From positions 1 through 64,000 of the IMG/VR virus record IMGVR_UViG_3300044692_000050: 64,000 nucleotides of DNA, one strand, 5' to 3'. The translations under genes were made by a program, and so were the position numbers. A model generated the notes under the pieces. That model had not been told where the DNA came from. It searched no databases and saw only the letters and a list, made by a program, of their open reading frames with translations. The stretch's first letter is position 1; each line of letters starts with the position of its first letter. Positions 8,141 through 15,496 of this stretch are shown here, in pieces. The DNA comes from a virus.

Positions 8141-8481
8141 GGCTTCTCTCCTTCGGTAACGGAAGCCCCGAACCGGGCCGCCTCGCGCTCTATGTCCGGT
8201 ACCTCTTCCCCGGACTCCAGCACCAGCGACACGGCGCGCTGAAGGCGGTTGATGAGCAACAATGCCTCTTCCGGGGAAAGCAGGACGCTGGCGTTGTTCT
8301 CCACCCCGGCGTCGATCATCAGGCCCACCATGCCGGGGTCGTGGCCGGGGTTGCCGCAGTCGTCGCAACTGAACGAGCCGTCGGGGAGATAGACGTGCTC
8401 CACGGTGATATCGGCCTCGGTGGCTTCTGAGTAGAGGCGCCCTATAGTGCGGGTGCGGAGCTGGGCCGCGGGGTCGGTCAT
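8137..8481 (-). CDS. small protein, unknown
   Basis: This 114-residue protein has an N-terminal half with CDDCG and a helical C-terminal half (LLSPEEALLLINRLQRAVSL). It resembles generic phage early proteins. The start MTDPAAQ overlaps the upstream stop by four bases. Confidence 0.65.
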   Translation of the reverse strand: MTDPAAQLRTRTIGRLYSEATEADITVEHVYLPDGSFSCDDCGNPGHDPGMVGLMIDAGVENNASVLLSPEEALLLINRLQRAVSLVLESGEEVPDIEREAARFGASVTEGEKP

Positions 8482-8696
8482 AGTTCGCGCTCCTCGCTTG
8501 CGGCGTAAGCCTTGAGGCACGTCTTGCACGTGGCCTCGGCCGGGCTTGTCGTGGTCGGCGCGCTGAAGGTGACGCCACCTCGGCCGCACCATGTCTGGTT
8601 GCCGGGGATCAGCCAGTCGAGCAGATGGACCGGGCGGGGCGGCTGGCCCCTCGTCGCTCTCGCTGCGTCTGTGGCGCGCTGGAGTCCTTGCGTCAT
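8478..8696 (-). CDS. small zinc-knuckle protein
   Basis: This 72-residue protein contains CGRGGVTF and CKTCLKAY, a C...CxxC pattern like short phage zinc-binding proteins. It is first in its coupled run. The 103-bp gap upstream holds an inverted repeat GCCGGTTCC...GGAACCGGC that may be regulatory. Confidence 0.6.
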   Translation of the reverse strand: MTQGLQRATDAARATRGQPPRPVHLLDWLIPGNQTWCGRGGVTFSAPTTTSPAEATCKTCLKAYAASEEREL

Positions 8697-8799
8697 TTCA
8701 CGCTGCCGCCTTCCTGGTGAATCGGGGCCGGTTCCAGTCGCCTGGGCGTTCGGATACAGGAACCGGCAAGCTCTACCGCCAGCCTGAGATGAGTCCCGG

Positions 8800-8994
8800 T
8801 CATCGCGCGGACTCCATGCCGGCGCACCGGGTCACGGGGTAGTGCTCGGCGTAGACCCACCAGTCGTCGTTGCCGATGTCACTGCCGGGCGGGATCGCGG
8901 TGCGGCTGTACTGCTGGCCCGGCTGGATCGTGGTGCCGCACGAGTTGCACTTGCGCGCCTTGCGGGCGGTGCGGAGAGTCGTGATGACGGCCAT
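8800..8994 (-). CDS. zinc-ribbon protein
   Basis: This 64-residue basic protein carries CNSCGTTI, then a turn (PGQQYSRTA), and a late Cys (VTRCAG). A rubredoxin-like or zinc-ribbon knuckle is likely. The ATG overlaps the stop of the next small gene by one base (TAATG). Confidence 0.65.
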   Translation of the reverse strand: MAVITTLRTARKARKCNSCGTTIQPGQQYSRTAIPPGSDIGNDDWWVYAEHYPVTRCAGMESAR

Positions 8995-9149
8995 TACGCC
9001 TTCCTTTCCAGCCTCGCCAGTACCCGATCCGCCACGCTGGTCCCAGGAGGTGCGTCGGGGAGACGCTTGGCGAACGTGGGGTCGGCGCTGTAGTCGGTGA
9101 TCTGCCGTCCGGTCTTGGGAGGGAGGGCCGGGGGGTCGGGGGTGTGCAT
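8994..9149 (-). CDS. 51-residue protein, unknown
   Basis: MHTPDPPALPPKTG is followed by a helical end (SVADRVLARLERKA). It is recognised as real because its TAA overlaps the next ATG by one base and it fills the gap between two genes. The function is unknown. Confidence 0.55.
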   Translation of the reverse strand: MHTPDPPALPPKTGRQITDYSADPTFAKRLPDAPPGTSVADRVLARLERKA

Positions 9150-9152
9150 GGC

Positions 9153-9386
9153 TCAGACCTCCGGCGCGTTCAGGATCATGACGATGGCCTCGGTCTTGGC
9201 GCGGGACAGGCCGCGCATGATCACGAACTGGCCCTCGCTGCCATCGGGGCGGCGGATTAGCTGCATGACCTCGAAGTGCCCGGTGCCGGTGCAGTTGTGG
9301 CCCACGTCGTAGCGGACCTCCGCGAGAGTGGCCTCGGGCGGAACGATGTCAGCGACGGTGAGTGAAAGCTTGCCGATGCGGCTCAT
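9153..9386 (-). CDS. small protein, unknown
   Basis: This 77-residue beta-rich protein (KLSLTVADIVPPEATLAEVR, HFEVMQLIRRPDGSEGQFVI) ends in a helix. It is in the leftward operon and no family was recognised. Confidence 0.65.
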   Translation of the reverse strand: MSRIGKLSLTVADIVPPEATLAEVRYDVGHNCTGTGHFEVMQLIRRPDGSEGQFVIMRGLSRAKTEAIVMILNAPEV

Positions 9387-9435
9387 GTCGGTCTCCGTTC
9401 AGGTCAGATCAGGCAGCGAGGACGAGGGGCATGGG

Positions 9436-10068
9436 CTACCATCCCCAGGTACGCCGCGAGCGGTTGCGGTCGCGGTGCGCCTCGGTGAGCTTCTTGCTCC
9501 ATGACTGCTGCCAGTCCACGCGCCGCCCGTAGGAGCGGTGGAGCCGGGTCATCAGCGGCAGGTTGTCCTCGCACAAGTCGGGCCAGATGTCGTGCCATGC
9601 CACGTCCCAGCGGACCCCGGCCGGCCAGTTCTTCGCCTGCTCGTAGGCGTCGGCGTGGTGGCAGGTCACTCGCGGGCCGGCGTAGTGCGGGCCGACCAGT
9701 TCGATCACCCGCTCGTCGACCTCCACCACGTCAACGTGCTCGACGTGCTCGAAGGAAAGAGCGGCAGCGAGGACCATGCCCAGCCCGAGGCCGTTGATGA
9801 GGACGCGCTTGGCCTGCCGGGACTGGATGGCGCGGACGGCTTCCATGTGGTCGCGCTTCTCGGCATCGGTGTCGCTCATCCAGAGCCGGCCGCCGTCGTA
9901 GAGCGCGGTGTAAGTGCCGGGACGCGTCTGCCGTCCGCCCTTCCAGGCGAGGCGCATGTTCTCGAAAGAGTCGGGCTCCACGGTGAACCGCTTGACCCGC
10001 AAGGTGCCGATTGCGCCCTCGGGAACCGTGACGGTCATCGCATCATAGGGGCTCGTCATGGTGGTCAT
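9436..10068 (-). CDS. SAM-dependent methyltransferase-like protein
   Basis: This 210-residue protein has a Rossmann-type SAM fold of the spermidine-synthase kind: VLINGLGLGM (motif I, about residue 90), VDVVEVDERVIEL (acidic end of strand 2), then HHADAYE and WDVAWHDIW. The substrate is unknown; no DPPY-type DNA motif is present. It starts at an ATG with no ribosome site but with a promoter -10 six bases upstream, so it is probably translated from a leaderless transcript. It faces away from the small gene at 10149. Confidence 0.8.
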   Translation of the reverse strand: MTTMTSPYDAMTVTVPEGAIGTLRVKRFTVEPDSFENMRLAWKGGRQTRPGTYTALYDGGRLWMSDTDAEKRDHMEAVRAIQSRQAKRVLINGLGLGMVLAAALSFEHVEHVDVVEVDERVIELVGPHYAGPRVTCHHADAYEQAKNWPAGVRWDVAWHDIWPDLCEDNLPLMTRLHRSYGRRVDWQQSWSKKLTEAHRDRNRSRRTWGW

Positions 10069-10074
10069 GAGGCA

Positions 10075-10103
10075 ACTCTAACTGAGAACATTGTTCGCGT
10101 CAA
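10075..10103 (-). promoter_or_regulatory. leaderless promoter for the 9436-10068 gene
   Basis: On the minus strand TTGACG (10103-10098), a 17-base spacer and TAGAGT (10080-10075) are followed by six bases and the ATG at 10068. This is close to the sigma-70-type consensus. Confidence 0.7.
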
Positions 10104-10113
10104 TCCGTACAGC

Positions 10114-10142
10114 TTGGTTCGCAAACATAGTTGTGGCAAACT
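10114..10142 (+). promoter_or_regulatory. leaderless promoter for the 10149 gene
   Basis: TTGGTT (10114-10119), a 17-base spacer and CAAACT (10137-10142) are followed by six bases and the ATG at 10149. The -10 is weak, but its placement mirrors the divergent promoter. Short repeats of GTTCGC and GCAAAC lie within and may bind a regulator. Confidence 0.5.
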
Positions 10143-10148
10143 AGACGC

Positions 10149-10370
10149 ATGGAACCTGATGAGAGGCTGGAACGGATCAGGAAGGCGCGGGTCGTCTACG
10201 ACCGCGCCAGAGCGAATCTGTTCCGCGAAATCCGCGACGGCCTGGCCGAAGCCGCACAGCTCCCCGAGAACCAGCAGCGAAAGCTCGGCCCCTCGGCGAT
10301 TCACCGGGCCTCCGGCTTCACCCGCGAGTACATCGCCAAGATCCGCGATGGCAAGGCAGACCCCAGCTAG
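10149..10370 (+). CDS. small HTH-like protein
   Basis: This 73-residue, charged, helical protein has a C-terminal GPSAIHRASGFTREYIAKI that fits a helix-turn-helix. It resembles in size and layout the gene at 19996, which also faces away from a leftward operon. A Cro-like or replication-control role is possible but unproven. Confidence 0.65.
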   Translation: MEPDERLERIRKARVVYDRARANLFREIRDGLAEAAQLPENQQRKLGPSAIHRASGFTREYIAKIRDGKADPS

Positions 10371-10452
10371 ATAACGACGACGAGACCGGCCACTCCGACC
10401 AAGAAGACAGCCGGCCCCGTCGCCCACTCCCATCTCTAGGAGCGTGTCCATC

Positions 10453-10506
10453 ATGCCATCCGACGCTGCCGCTACCCTGCGTGCCGTCAGGCGGTTACCC
10501 GGTTGA
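10453..10506 (+). CDS. possible 17-residue leader peptide
   Basis: An ATG with AGGAG ten bases upstream opens a 17-codon frame, MPSDAAATLRAVRRLPG. Its TGA overlaps the TTG start of the following zinc-finger gene (TTGA). It could couple translation of that gene, which has no ribosome site of its own. Confidence 0.4.
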   Translation: MPSDAAATLRAVRRLPG

Positions 10507-11069
10507 CCCCGGAAAGCACTCTCTGTCACCTCGGGCTCGCGGCCGACAGGTGCGCTTACGAGCACGTCGCTGCCCGCGTGCCGAAGGGCACCCAGGGCGA
10601 CAAGTCCAACCGCTCGTGCCCGTGCCACGACGACCGCAAGGCGTCGCTGTCCATCAACCCTGGCGACCGGGGCATGCGCGTCGTCTGGCGCTGCAACGCG
10701 GGCTGCTGGTTTGAGGACATCCGCGTCGCGCTGCTCGGCCTCGGCATCCATGAATCCTGCCTCGGAACCTACGGCCTGCCGAAACGCACCGTCGTGCCGG
10801 GCATGCGCACCACGACCGCGGACCTGGCCGTCATCGCCGACGCCAAGCGCTACCAGGCCGTCAGGAAGCTCCCGGTCAAGCTGAGCGACTCGCTGCGGCT
10901 CATGTGCATTCAAGCCATCAGCGAGGGAGACGGGGACCTGCCGGGCGATCCTTACGAGTTGCTGCCCGTGAACCTGGACGACTTCCGGGCGCTGGCCATG
11001 CGGGCGGGGATCGAACGGGGCTACACCTACCGCGTCTTCAGGCAGTGGATGGCTTACGGTGCAGCCTAG
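10503..11069 (+). CDS. CHC2-type zinc-finger protein (primase-like)
   Basis: This 188-residue protein has a DnaG/CHC2-like zinc finger: SCPCHDDRKASLSI...VVWRCNAGC, followed by VALLGLGIHE and LGTYG. The C-terminal half (DDFRALAMRAGIERGYTYR) may be a helix-turn-helix. No primase catalytic domain is present, so it is a stand-alone DNA-binding finger. It is a paralogue of the 37820-38614 protein, which shares the GC-E-ALLGLG-E-LG-YG pattern and the RAG-YR end. It is followed by a palindrome array, so a replication or copy-control role is inferred. Confidence 0.8.
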   Translation: MTPESTLCHLGLAADRCAYEHVAARVPKGTQGDKSNRSCPCHDDRKASLSINPGDRGMRVVWRCNAGCWFEDIRVALLGLGIHESCLGTYGLPKRTVVPGMRTTTADLAVIADAKRYQAVRKLPVKLSDSLRLMCIQAISEGDGDLPGDPYELLPVNLDDFRALAMRAGIERGYTYRVFRQWMAYGAA

Positions 11070-11412
11070 GTCCGTAGTGCTAACACCCAACCCAACCGTA
11101 GTACTTACAGGCTCCCGAGCGGTGAAGTCAAGCCGCGCAGGTAGACGCCTCGGGCCGAATCCGAAAACCTGTGCACTAAGTGCGCACCCTGTGAACAAAG
11201 TGCACGAGGCTGGCTGTGCACTAAGTGCACACGTCCCCGCGCTCCGTCCGAGCCCGGCTAGCCCCCTACTCGTCGCTGCCATCTCTAGCCCTCGCCGTCC
11301 TCTTCGCTGCCGTCATCCGGCACCAGCACCTCACAGAGCCCGTATCCGGCCGGTCGGCAGATCAGGTCCGGCCCGTGGTCGGCGTGACGGTACAGGACAG
11401 GCTCAGGCGCGC
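11070..11412. other. intergenic region with repeats, no gene
   Basis: This 343-bp stretch between convergent genes has no convincing coding frame. It holds the palindrome array at 11170-11231 and, nearer the left end, two imperfect copies of GTAGTGCTAACAC / GTAGTACTTACAG. Confidence 0.7.
11170..11231. repeat. three palindromic repeats (operator or iteron array)
   Basis: Three 17-base copies of TGTGCACTAAGTGCACA start at 11170, 11190 and 11215. Copy 3 is a perfect palindrome around a central A; copies 1 and 2 are slightly degenerate. Spacings of 20 and 25 bp and the position just past a zinc-finger gene suggest a binding array for replication or repression. Confidence 0.75.
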
Positions 11413-11640
11413 TCACCAGATCACCTGATACTTCGCCAGCCCGGTCCCCTGGCACGCTGTACACGGATGCCGCGTCCCGTCACAGCGGGGATCGCAGCAC
11501 TGGATAGGGTCGTCGCACTCCTGAAGGTCCGGTTCGCCGCCGCACCAGGTGCAGCGCTCGTCAGCTTCGGCCCACTCGTCGTAGTCGTCGTCCAGGGCGT
11601 CATCAGCGCCGAGGTAGTTACCGCGCCCGTCCCCGCTCAT
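11413..11640 (-). CDS. DnaJ-type zinc-finger protein
   Basis: This 75-residue acidic protein ends in CTWCGG...CCDPRCDGTRHPCTACQGTG, a cluster of Cys pairs like the DnaJ central zinc domain. ATG 11640 overlaps the upstream stop by four bases. The function is unknown. Confidence 0.7.
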   Translation of the reverse strand: MSGDGRGNYLGADDALDDDYDEWAEADERCTWCGGEPDLQECDDPIQCCDPRCDGTRHPCTACQGTGLAKYQVIW

Positions 11641-11810
11641 CCCGGCCACCCCGTGATCGCCCTGACCGCCACCAGCACCCCTGCAGCAGCGAGCGCGATG
11701 AGCAGCGGGCAGAACACGGCACCGAGCGCGATGGCCCAGGCGCCGGCGTGCATCAGGCGCTCCCTCAGCAGCCTCCGGGCAGCGGGTGCGGGCTCAGGCT
11801 GCGGCTGCAT
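11637..11810 (-). CDS. small membrane protein
   Basis: This 57-residue protein has a basic N-terminus (RRLLRERLMHAG) followed by a long hydrophobic stretch that could form one long or two short membrane helices. It overlaps the upstream gene by 17 bases. Confidence 0.6.
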   Translation of the reverse strand: MQPQPEPAPAARRLLRERLMHAGAWAIALGAVFCPLLIALAAAGVLVAVRAITGWPG

Positions 11811-12168
11811 CGGCGCTCCCCGCTTCCGGCCCCGGGTCGCGCACGACACCCAGCGGACCCAGGGTCAGTTCAAGCTGCACCCAGTTCTCCGGGCCGGGTG
11901 TCCGCTGCGCCCGCTCCCACAACCCCACGCACACGTCCGTGACGCCCACCAGGACGGCGAGACGCCGGCGGGACAGCCCGGCATCCTCGCGGGCCTGGCG
12001 CAGGGCGGCAGCCACGGCAGGAGAGCCGGACGGGGCCTGTCCCATCGCGCGGCGCGCCAGCGTACGCGCCGAGATGTGGCGGCCAGGATGCCCGCGGCGC
12101 CGGCCGCACCGCGGCAAGCCCGGGGAGCCGTAGCAGCGCATCAGGAACCCGCAGAGAGGACCGTTCAC
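11794..12168 (-). CDS. HTH (XRE-like) protein
   Basis: This 124-residue protein has an N-terminal Cys/Arg-rich part (LMRCYGSPGLPRCGRRRGHPG) and an XRE-type HTH: ALRQAREDAGLSRRRLAVLV then TDVCVGLWERAQRTP. The GTG start at 12168 overlaps the upstream stop (GTGA). It is probably a small regulator within the early operon. Confidence 0.65.
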   Translation of the reverse strand: MNGPLCGFLMRCYGSPGLPRCGRRRGHPGRHISARTLARRAMGQAPSGSPAVAAALRQAREDAGLSRRRLAVLVGVTDVCVGLWERAQRTPGPENWVQLELTLGPLGVVRDPGPEAGSADAAAA

Positions 12169-12632
12169 GGCACGAGCCTCAGCTGCCCGGCAGCCTCCTG
12201 CTCGGCAGGAGTCGGCGGCGGCAACACCGGGGCACCCTGCCTGCATCCGGGGCATAGCAGCAGCGCGTCATTCAGGGTCACCCAAGAGCCAGGCTCGGGC
12301 CAGAACTCCTCCTGATCGCCGCCCTGGTACACCCAGCCGCTAGCGGGCATGGCCGCGTCAAGCTCGGCGCTGGTCTCGTAGTGGTTCGCTCCGGTCTCCT
12401 CGTCGGTGAACACGTCACCGCACCCGTCGCACTCCCCGACCCAGCAGCCGGCCGGGTTGACCTCCGGCGCCACCTTGGCCAGGTCCGCGAGGTCGGACGG
12501 GTCGCGTTCCTCCCGCATCCCGGACAGGGCATCGGCCGCCTCGTCAGGGGTGGCGTAGTGCGGGTTGAATCCGTCATCCCACGGGCGCGGGGAAAGCTCG
12601 AAGCAGGGTTCGCGTAGCTGGTGGATGGTCAT
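12165..12632 (-). CDS. zinc-binding phage protein, unknown
   Basis: This 155-residue acidic protein contains CWVGECDGCGDVF and CPGC, two cysteine knuckles. The tail has PPPTPAEQEAA. It probably binds zinc; its role is unknown. Confidence 0.7.
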   Translation of the reverse strand: MTIHQLREPCFELSPRPWDDGFNPHYATPDEAADALSGMREERDPSDLADLAKVAPEVNPAGCWVGECDGCGDVFTDEETGANHYETSAELDAAMPASGWVYQGGDQEEFWPEPGSWVTLNDALLLCPGCRQGAPVLPPPTPAEQEAAGQLRLVP

Positions 12633-12639
12633 GACGTTC

Positions 12640-12948
12640 TCACTTCGGTGGCTCGGATGGTTCTTGCTCGCTGTCGAGGTCTTCCAGGACGGCCTCGTAC
12701 CGTCCCGGCACTCCGTCGTCATCAGGAAGCGCCCCGGCAGCGATGGCGAGGGCGTCGAGGATGGCCGCACGGTTCCGCTCCCAGCGGGCCAGCTTCGCCT
12801 CTGCCGCCTCAGCCCGGTCGAACTGGGCCTGGATGGTGGCCCTGACCTGAGAACGTGACGGAGACGCCCACACTGCCTCACGGGCCTTTGCCTGGTGGTC
12901 GACGATGGCGCGCATGGCGTCGTTGATGGCGTCGTCAAGGTCAGCCAT
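12640..12948 (-). CDS. helical coiled-coil protein
   Basis: This 102-residue protein is almost entirely helical (ATIQAQFDRAEAAEAKLARW), suggesting a coiled coil. The start MADLDDAI was chosen because it overlaps the upstream gene by only eight bases. Confidence 0.65.
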   Translation of the reverse strand: MADLDDAINDAMRAIVDHQAKAREAVWASPSRSQVRATIQAQFDRAEAAEAKLARWERNRAAILDALAIAAGALPDDDGVPGRYEAVLEDLDSEQEPSEPPK

Positions 12949-13231
12949 CGTCGCCGTCCTTGGCCGGCTCAAGCTCGCAGCCGAACTCGTTGCCGCAGCA
13001 GAAGTGCGGCGTCCTGAGCGACCGGGTGACCTGGCAGAACCCCCAATGGTGCCCCTGGTGGGAATTGCCGGCGTGGTGGCCGCAGCGAGGGCATACGACG
13101 CAGCGGCACCGGGTGGACCCGTCCGGCATCGTCACCCTGGTCGCGTTCACGGCGTCGCACGTCTCACCGGGGATGGGCTCAAGGCCGATCACGTCGCCGA
13201 GCTCGAACCGCTTCAGGCCGTCGGCGCTCAC
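12941..13231 (-). CDS. zinc-finger protein
   Basis: This 96-residue protein has CRCVVCPRCGHHAGNSHQGHH and CCGNEFGC. The many Cys and His residues suggest one or two zinc sites. GTG start; coupled by four bases to the upstream gene. Confidence 0.65.
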   Translation of the reverse strand: MSADGLKRFELGDVIGLEPIPGETCDAVNATRVTMPDGSTRCRCVVCPRCGHHAGNSHQGHHWGFCQVTRSLRTPHFCCGNEFGCELEPAKDGDDG

Positions 13232-13674
13232 TTCCCGGCCTCCGCTTCCGCTGCCCGGTCGGCCGCCTGCTGCCGGTCAAGCCACTCGCCGGCGGTCTCG
13301 GTGCCGTTCCACTGGTCTTCAGGGTCGTTGTCGTCCACGTCCGGGATGGAGTTGAGGATCCACTGCATCGCGGCCTCGGGGCCGTTCTGGAGCATCTCGA
13401 TCCGGGCGGCCTCCATCGACCGGGCCATGCCGGTGATGACCTTGCCCATCGTCCGGCAGGCATTGCGGAGCTTGCGCACCTCGTCGTCGGCGCTGACCGC
13501 GGCCTTCGCGGCGGCTTCCCATGCGCGTGTCGTCTTCTGGCTGTTAGCCCAGTTCCATGCCGCGGCCGGGGCCTGGTTGACGGGTCCTGCGCCGACAGCG
13601 GCCCAGAACGCCTCACAGGCAGCGCGGCCCGGCGTCGGCTCGGTGGTCACCGCTTCCTCCTTCTCGGTGCTCAC
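13228..13674 (-). CDS. helical protein, unknown
   Basis: This 148-residue protein contains AACEAFWAAVGAG and RAWEAAAKAAV, a pattern common in actinophage early proteins, and an acidic C-terminus (IPDVDDNDPEDQW). GTG start. The function is unknown. Confidence 0.7.
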   Translation of the reverse strand: MSTEKEEAVTTEPTPGRAACEAFWAAVGAGPVNQAPAAAWNWANSQKTTRAWEAAAKAAVSADDEVRKLRNACRTMGKVITGMARSMEAARIEMLQNGPEAAMQWILNSIPDVDDNDPEDQWNGTETAGEWLDRQQAADRAAEAEAGK

Positions 13675-13901
13675 GACGCGACCGGCTTCCAGGCGAACTG
13701 CTTGATCCAGTTCAGCGCCGACAGCGACCAGCGGGCCACGATCGCCCGGTTCACTGTCGGCCAGTCCACGGCATCCTGGTCGAGCAGGGCCAGCCGGTAG
13801 GTCAGGGCAACCTGGCGGCGCGTCATCTTCGGATCGGCGATCTCTTCCAGCAGCTGCCCTTGCGGGTCAGCCAGGCGGATCACGGTCGTCTCGGCAGTCA
13901 T
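13671..13901 (-). CDS. small protein, unknown
   Basis: This 76-residue protein (MTRRQVALTYRLALLDQD, then ARWSLSALNWIKQFAW) looks helical with possible DNA-binding character. It is coupled at both ends. Confidence 0.65.
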   Translation of the reverse strand: MTAETTVIRLADPQGQLLEEIADPKMTRRQVALTYRLALLDQDAVDWPTVNRAIVARWSLSALNWIKQFAWKPVAS

Positions 13902-14266
13902 CAGAACGGCCCCATCTCGTCGTGATCGTCGTCGCCTTCATCACCCCACGCCGCATCGGCGAACCGCGACGTGATCGCCGTCCGCGGCGGCGCGGGCGGG
14001 ATGATGCCGGGCGTGATGCAGTACACGGCGTCCGGGCGGTAGAACTCCACCGCGCCGCCTTCCATGTCGAGCCGCAGGAACGGCTGCCCCGCGATCACGA
14101 CCTCGGACAGGTGTCCCTGGCGGAAGCGGTGGCCCATCAGCTCCAGGCGGACGGGGCCGAAGTCGGCGACGGGCGGGGGAAGATCGGCTATCGGCAGCGG
14201 CGCGGTAGCAGCCGGCGTCTCCTCGGCCTCGGTGATCTCGGCCTCTTGCGTTGTCTCGGTGGTCAT
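13901..14266 (-). CDS. small protein, unknown
   Basis: This 121-residue protein has an acidic, proline-rich N-terminus and a beta-rich middle (RLELMGHRFRQGHLSEVVIA). The start MTTETTQE overlaps the upstream stop by four bases; the next ATG overlaps its own stop by one. Confidence 0.65.
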   Translation of the reverse strand: MTTETTQEAEITEAEETPAATAPLPIADLPPPVADFGPVRLELMGHRFRQGHLSEVVIAGQPFLRLDMEGGAVEFYRPDAVYCITPGIIPPAPPRTAITSRFADAAWGDEGDDDHDEMGPF

Positions 14267-14517
14267 CGTTCTGCTCCTCGGTGCTGGGTCTCGTACTGGG
14301 CGCTTTCCGGCGCCTGCTGCACGCCCTCGCATCCCGGCCGCCACCCGGACGGGCGGACCGCCGGGGGGCCGGCCAGGCCTTCGTCGTCAGGGCGCAAGAC
14401 GTGGCCGTACTGGCGCAGCAGATCCCGGAACCGCTCCCGGTCCCCTTCTGACTGCTGCCAGAGCTCGGCCGGGCCGGGAAGGGCCGGCGCCTCAGGACCG
14501 TCATGTCCGGCGGTCAT
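14263..14517 (-). CDS. small protein, unknown
   Basis: This 84-residue charged protein (AELWQQSEGDRERFRDLLRQY) has a helical middle and a low-complexity tail. No family was recognised. Confidence 0.6.
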   Translation of the reverse strand: MTAGHDGPEAPALPGPAELWQQSEGDRERFRDLLRQYGHVLRPDDEGLAGPPAVRPSGWRPGCEGVQQAPESAQYETQHRGAER

Positions 14518-14583
14518 CGTGGCTCTCTCCTCTCGGCTCCCGCCGCCCGGACGGCACCGGGCGGCGGGGAAACGGGACTGGCG

Positions 14584-14904
14584 CTAGGCGGCGGCCCGCT
14601 TGCGGGCCACCTCGCGGATGGCGTCCACGTACTTGTCGTCGTAGGCGGCGATCTCCTCGGGCAGTTCCTCGAACGGCACCAGGTACGGGGTTATCCGGGC
14701 GCCGTTGTCCTTGACCGGGCCGTGCGTCCAGCCGCCGCCCACCCGCCAGAAACTCCATGCGTCATGGACCTCGCGGCGGCCGGTCTGCTCGCCCGTGGCG
14801 AGGACCAGCAGGGCGTACAGGCGGATCAGGTCAGGGTCCTGGCCGGGGATCAGCCGGTCCAGGTCGGCGGCGACCTCGGCTGCGTAGGACGTGAAGACGC
14901 TCAT
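14584..14904 (-). CDS. small protein, unknown
   Basis: This 106-residue protein starts MSVFTSYAAEVAADLDRL. A conserved-looking core includes VHDAWSFWRVGGGWTHGPVK and VPFEELPEEIAAYDDKYV. Short proteins of this look occur in Streptomyces phages and elements, function unknown. Confidence 0.7.
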   Translation of the reverse strand: MSVFTSYAAEVAADLDRLIPGQDPDLIRLYALLVLATGEQTGRREVHDAWSFWRVGGGWTHGPVKDNGARITPYLVPFEELPEEIAAYDDKYVDAIREVARKRAAA

Positions 14905-14986
14905 GTCGTTCTCCTTCGGTTCGTGTCTTGGCTTCGGTCCGGGTGCCCTGCGCCCGCAGCGTGGACGGGCGGAGGGCGGTCCGGGG

Positions 14987-15496
14987 CTACGTGCGGGCCT
15001 TGATCTCGGGGTTGACGAACGTGGCATAGGTATCGGCGGCAGTCACGCGCCCGGCGAGGACCGTGCACACCAGCAGCTCCCCGCCCTGGTCTGCAAGACG
15101 GGAACGGGCCACGTCCTCGGCGGCAAGCGGGCTGGTCGCGTTGAGCACGTCGCCGTACCGCTCGCCTTCGCTGGCGATGGCGCTAGGGCGCAGCCCGGCC
15201 GGGATCGCGATCCCGAACACGGTCCACTCCTCATCGATGAACCCGGCGACGTCAGGCTCGACGTCCTCGCTGTCGTCATTGCGCGGGTCGGCCGGATCCA
15301 CGAACAGCGTGTACAGGTCAGCGGCCGAGATTTCACCCGCAACGACGCGGCATACCAGCAGCGTCCCGCCCTTCTCCAGCGCCTCCATCTGCGCCATGTC
15401 CTCGGCCGCCCGGGGCGAGGTCGCCCGGTAGAACGAGCCGAACCTCTCGCGGGTCTCGGCCCAGAACCCGAACACGGTGTACTCCTGCATGGCCAT
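14987..15496 (-). CDS. protein with two copies of one domain
   Basis: This 169-residue protein is an internal duplication. Copy 1 (about residues 5-68) and copy 2 (about residues 89-165) both run from YTVFGF/WTVFGI through ATSP(R/L)AAEDxA to LLVC(R/T)V(V/L)AG and end in (L/T)Y(T/A)(L/T)FV(D/N)P. The fold is unknown. Its ATG overlaps the stop of the upstream lipoprotein gene by one base. Confidence 0.7.
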   Translation of the reverse strand: MAMQEYTVFGFWAETRERFGSFYRATSPRAAEDMAQMEALEKGGTLLVCRVVAGEISAADLYTLFVDPADPRNDDSEDVEPDVAGFIDEEWTVFGIAIPAGLRPSAIASEGERYGDVLNATSPLAAEDVARSRLADQGGELLVCTVLAGRVTAADTYATFVNPEIKART

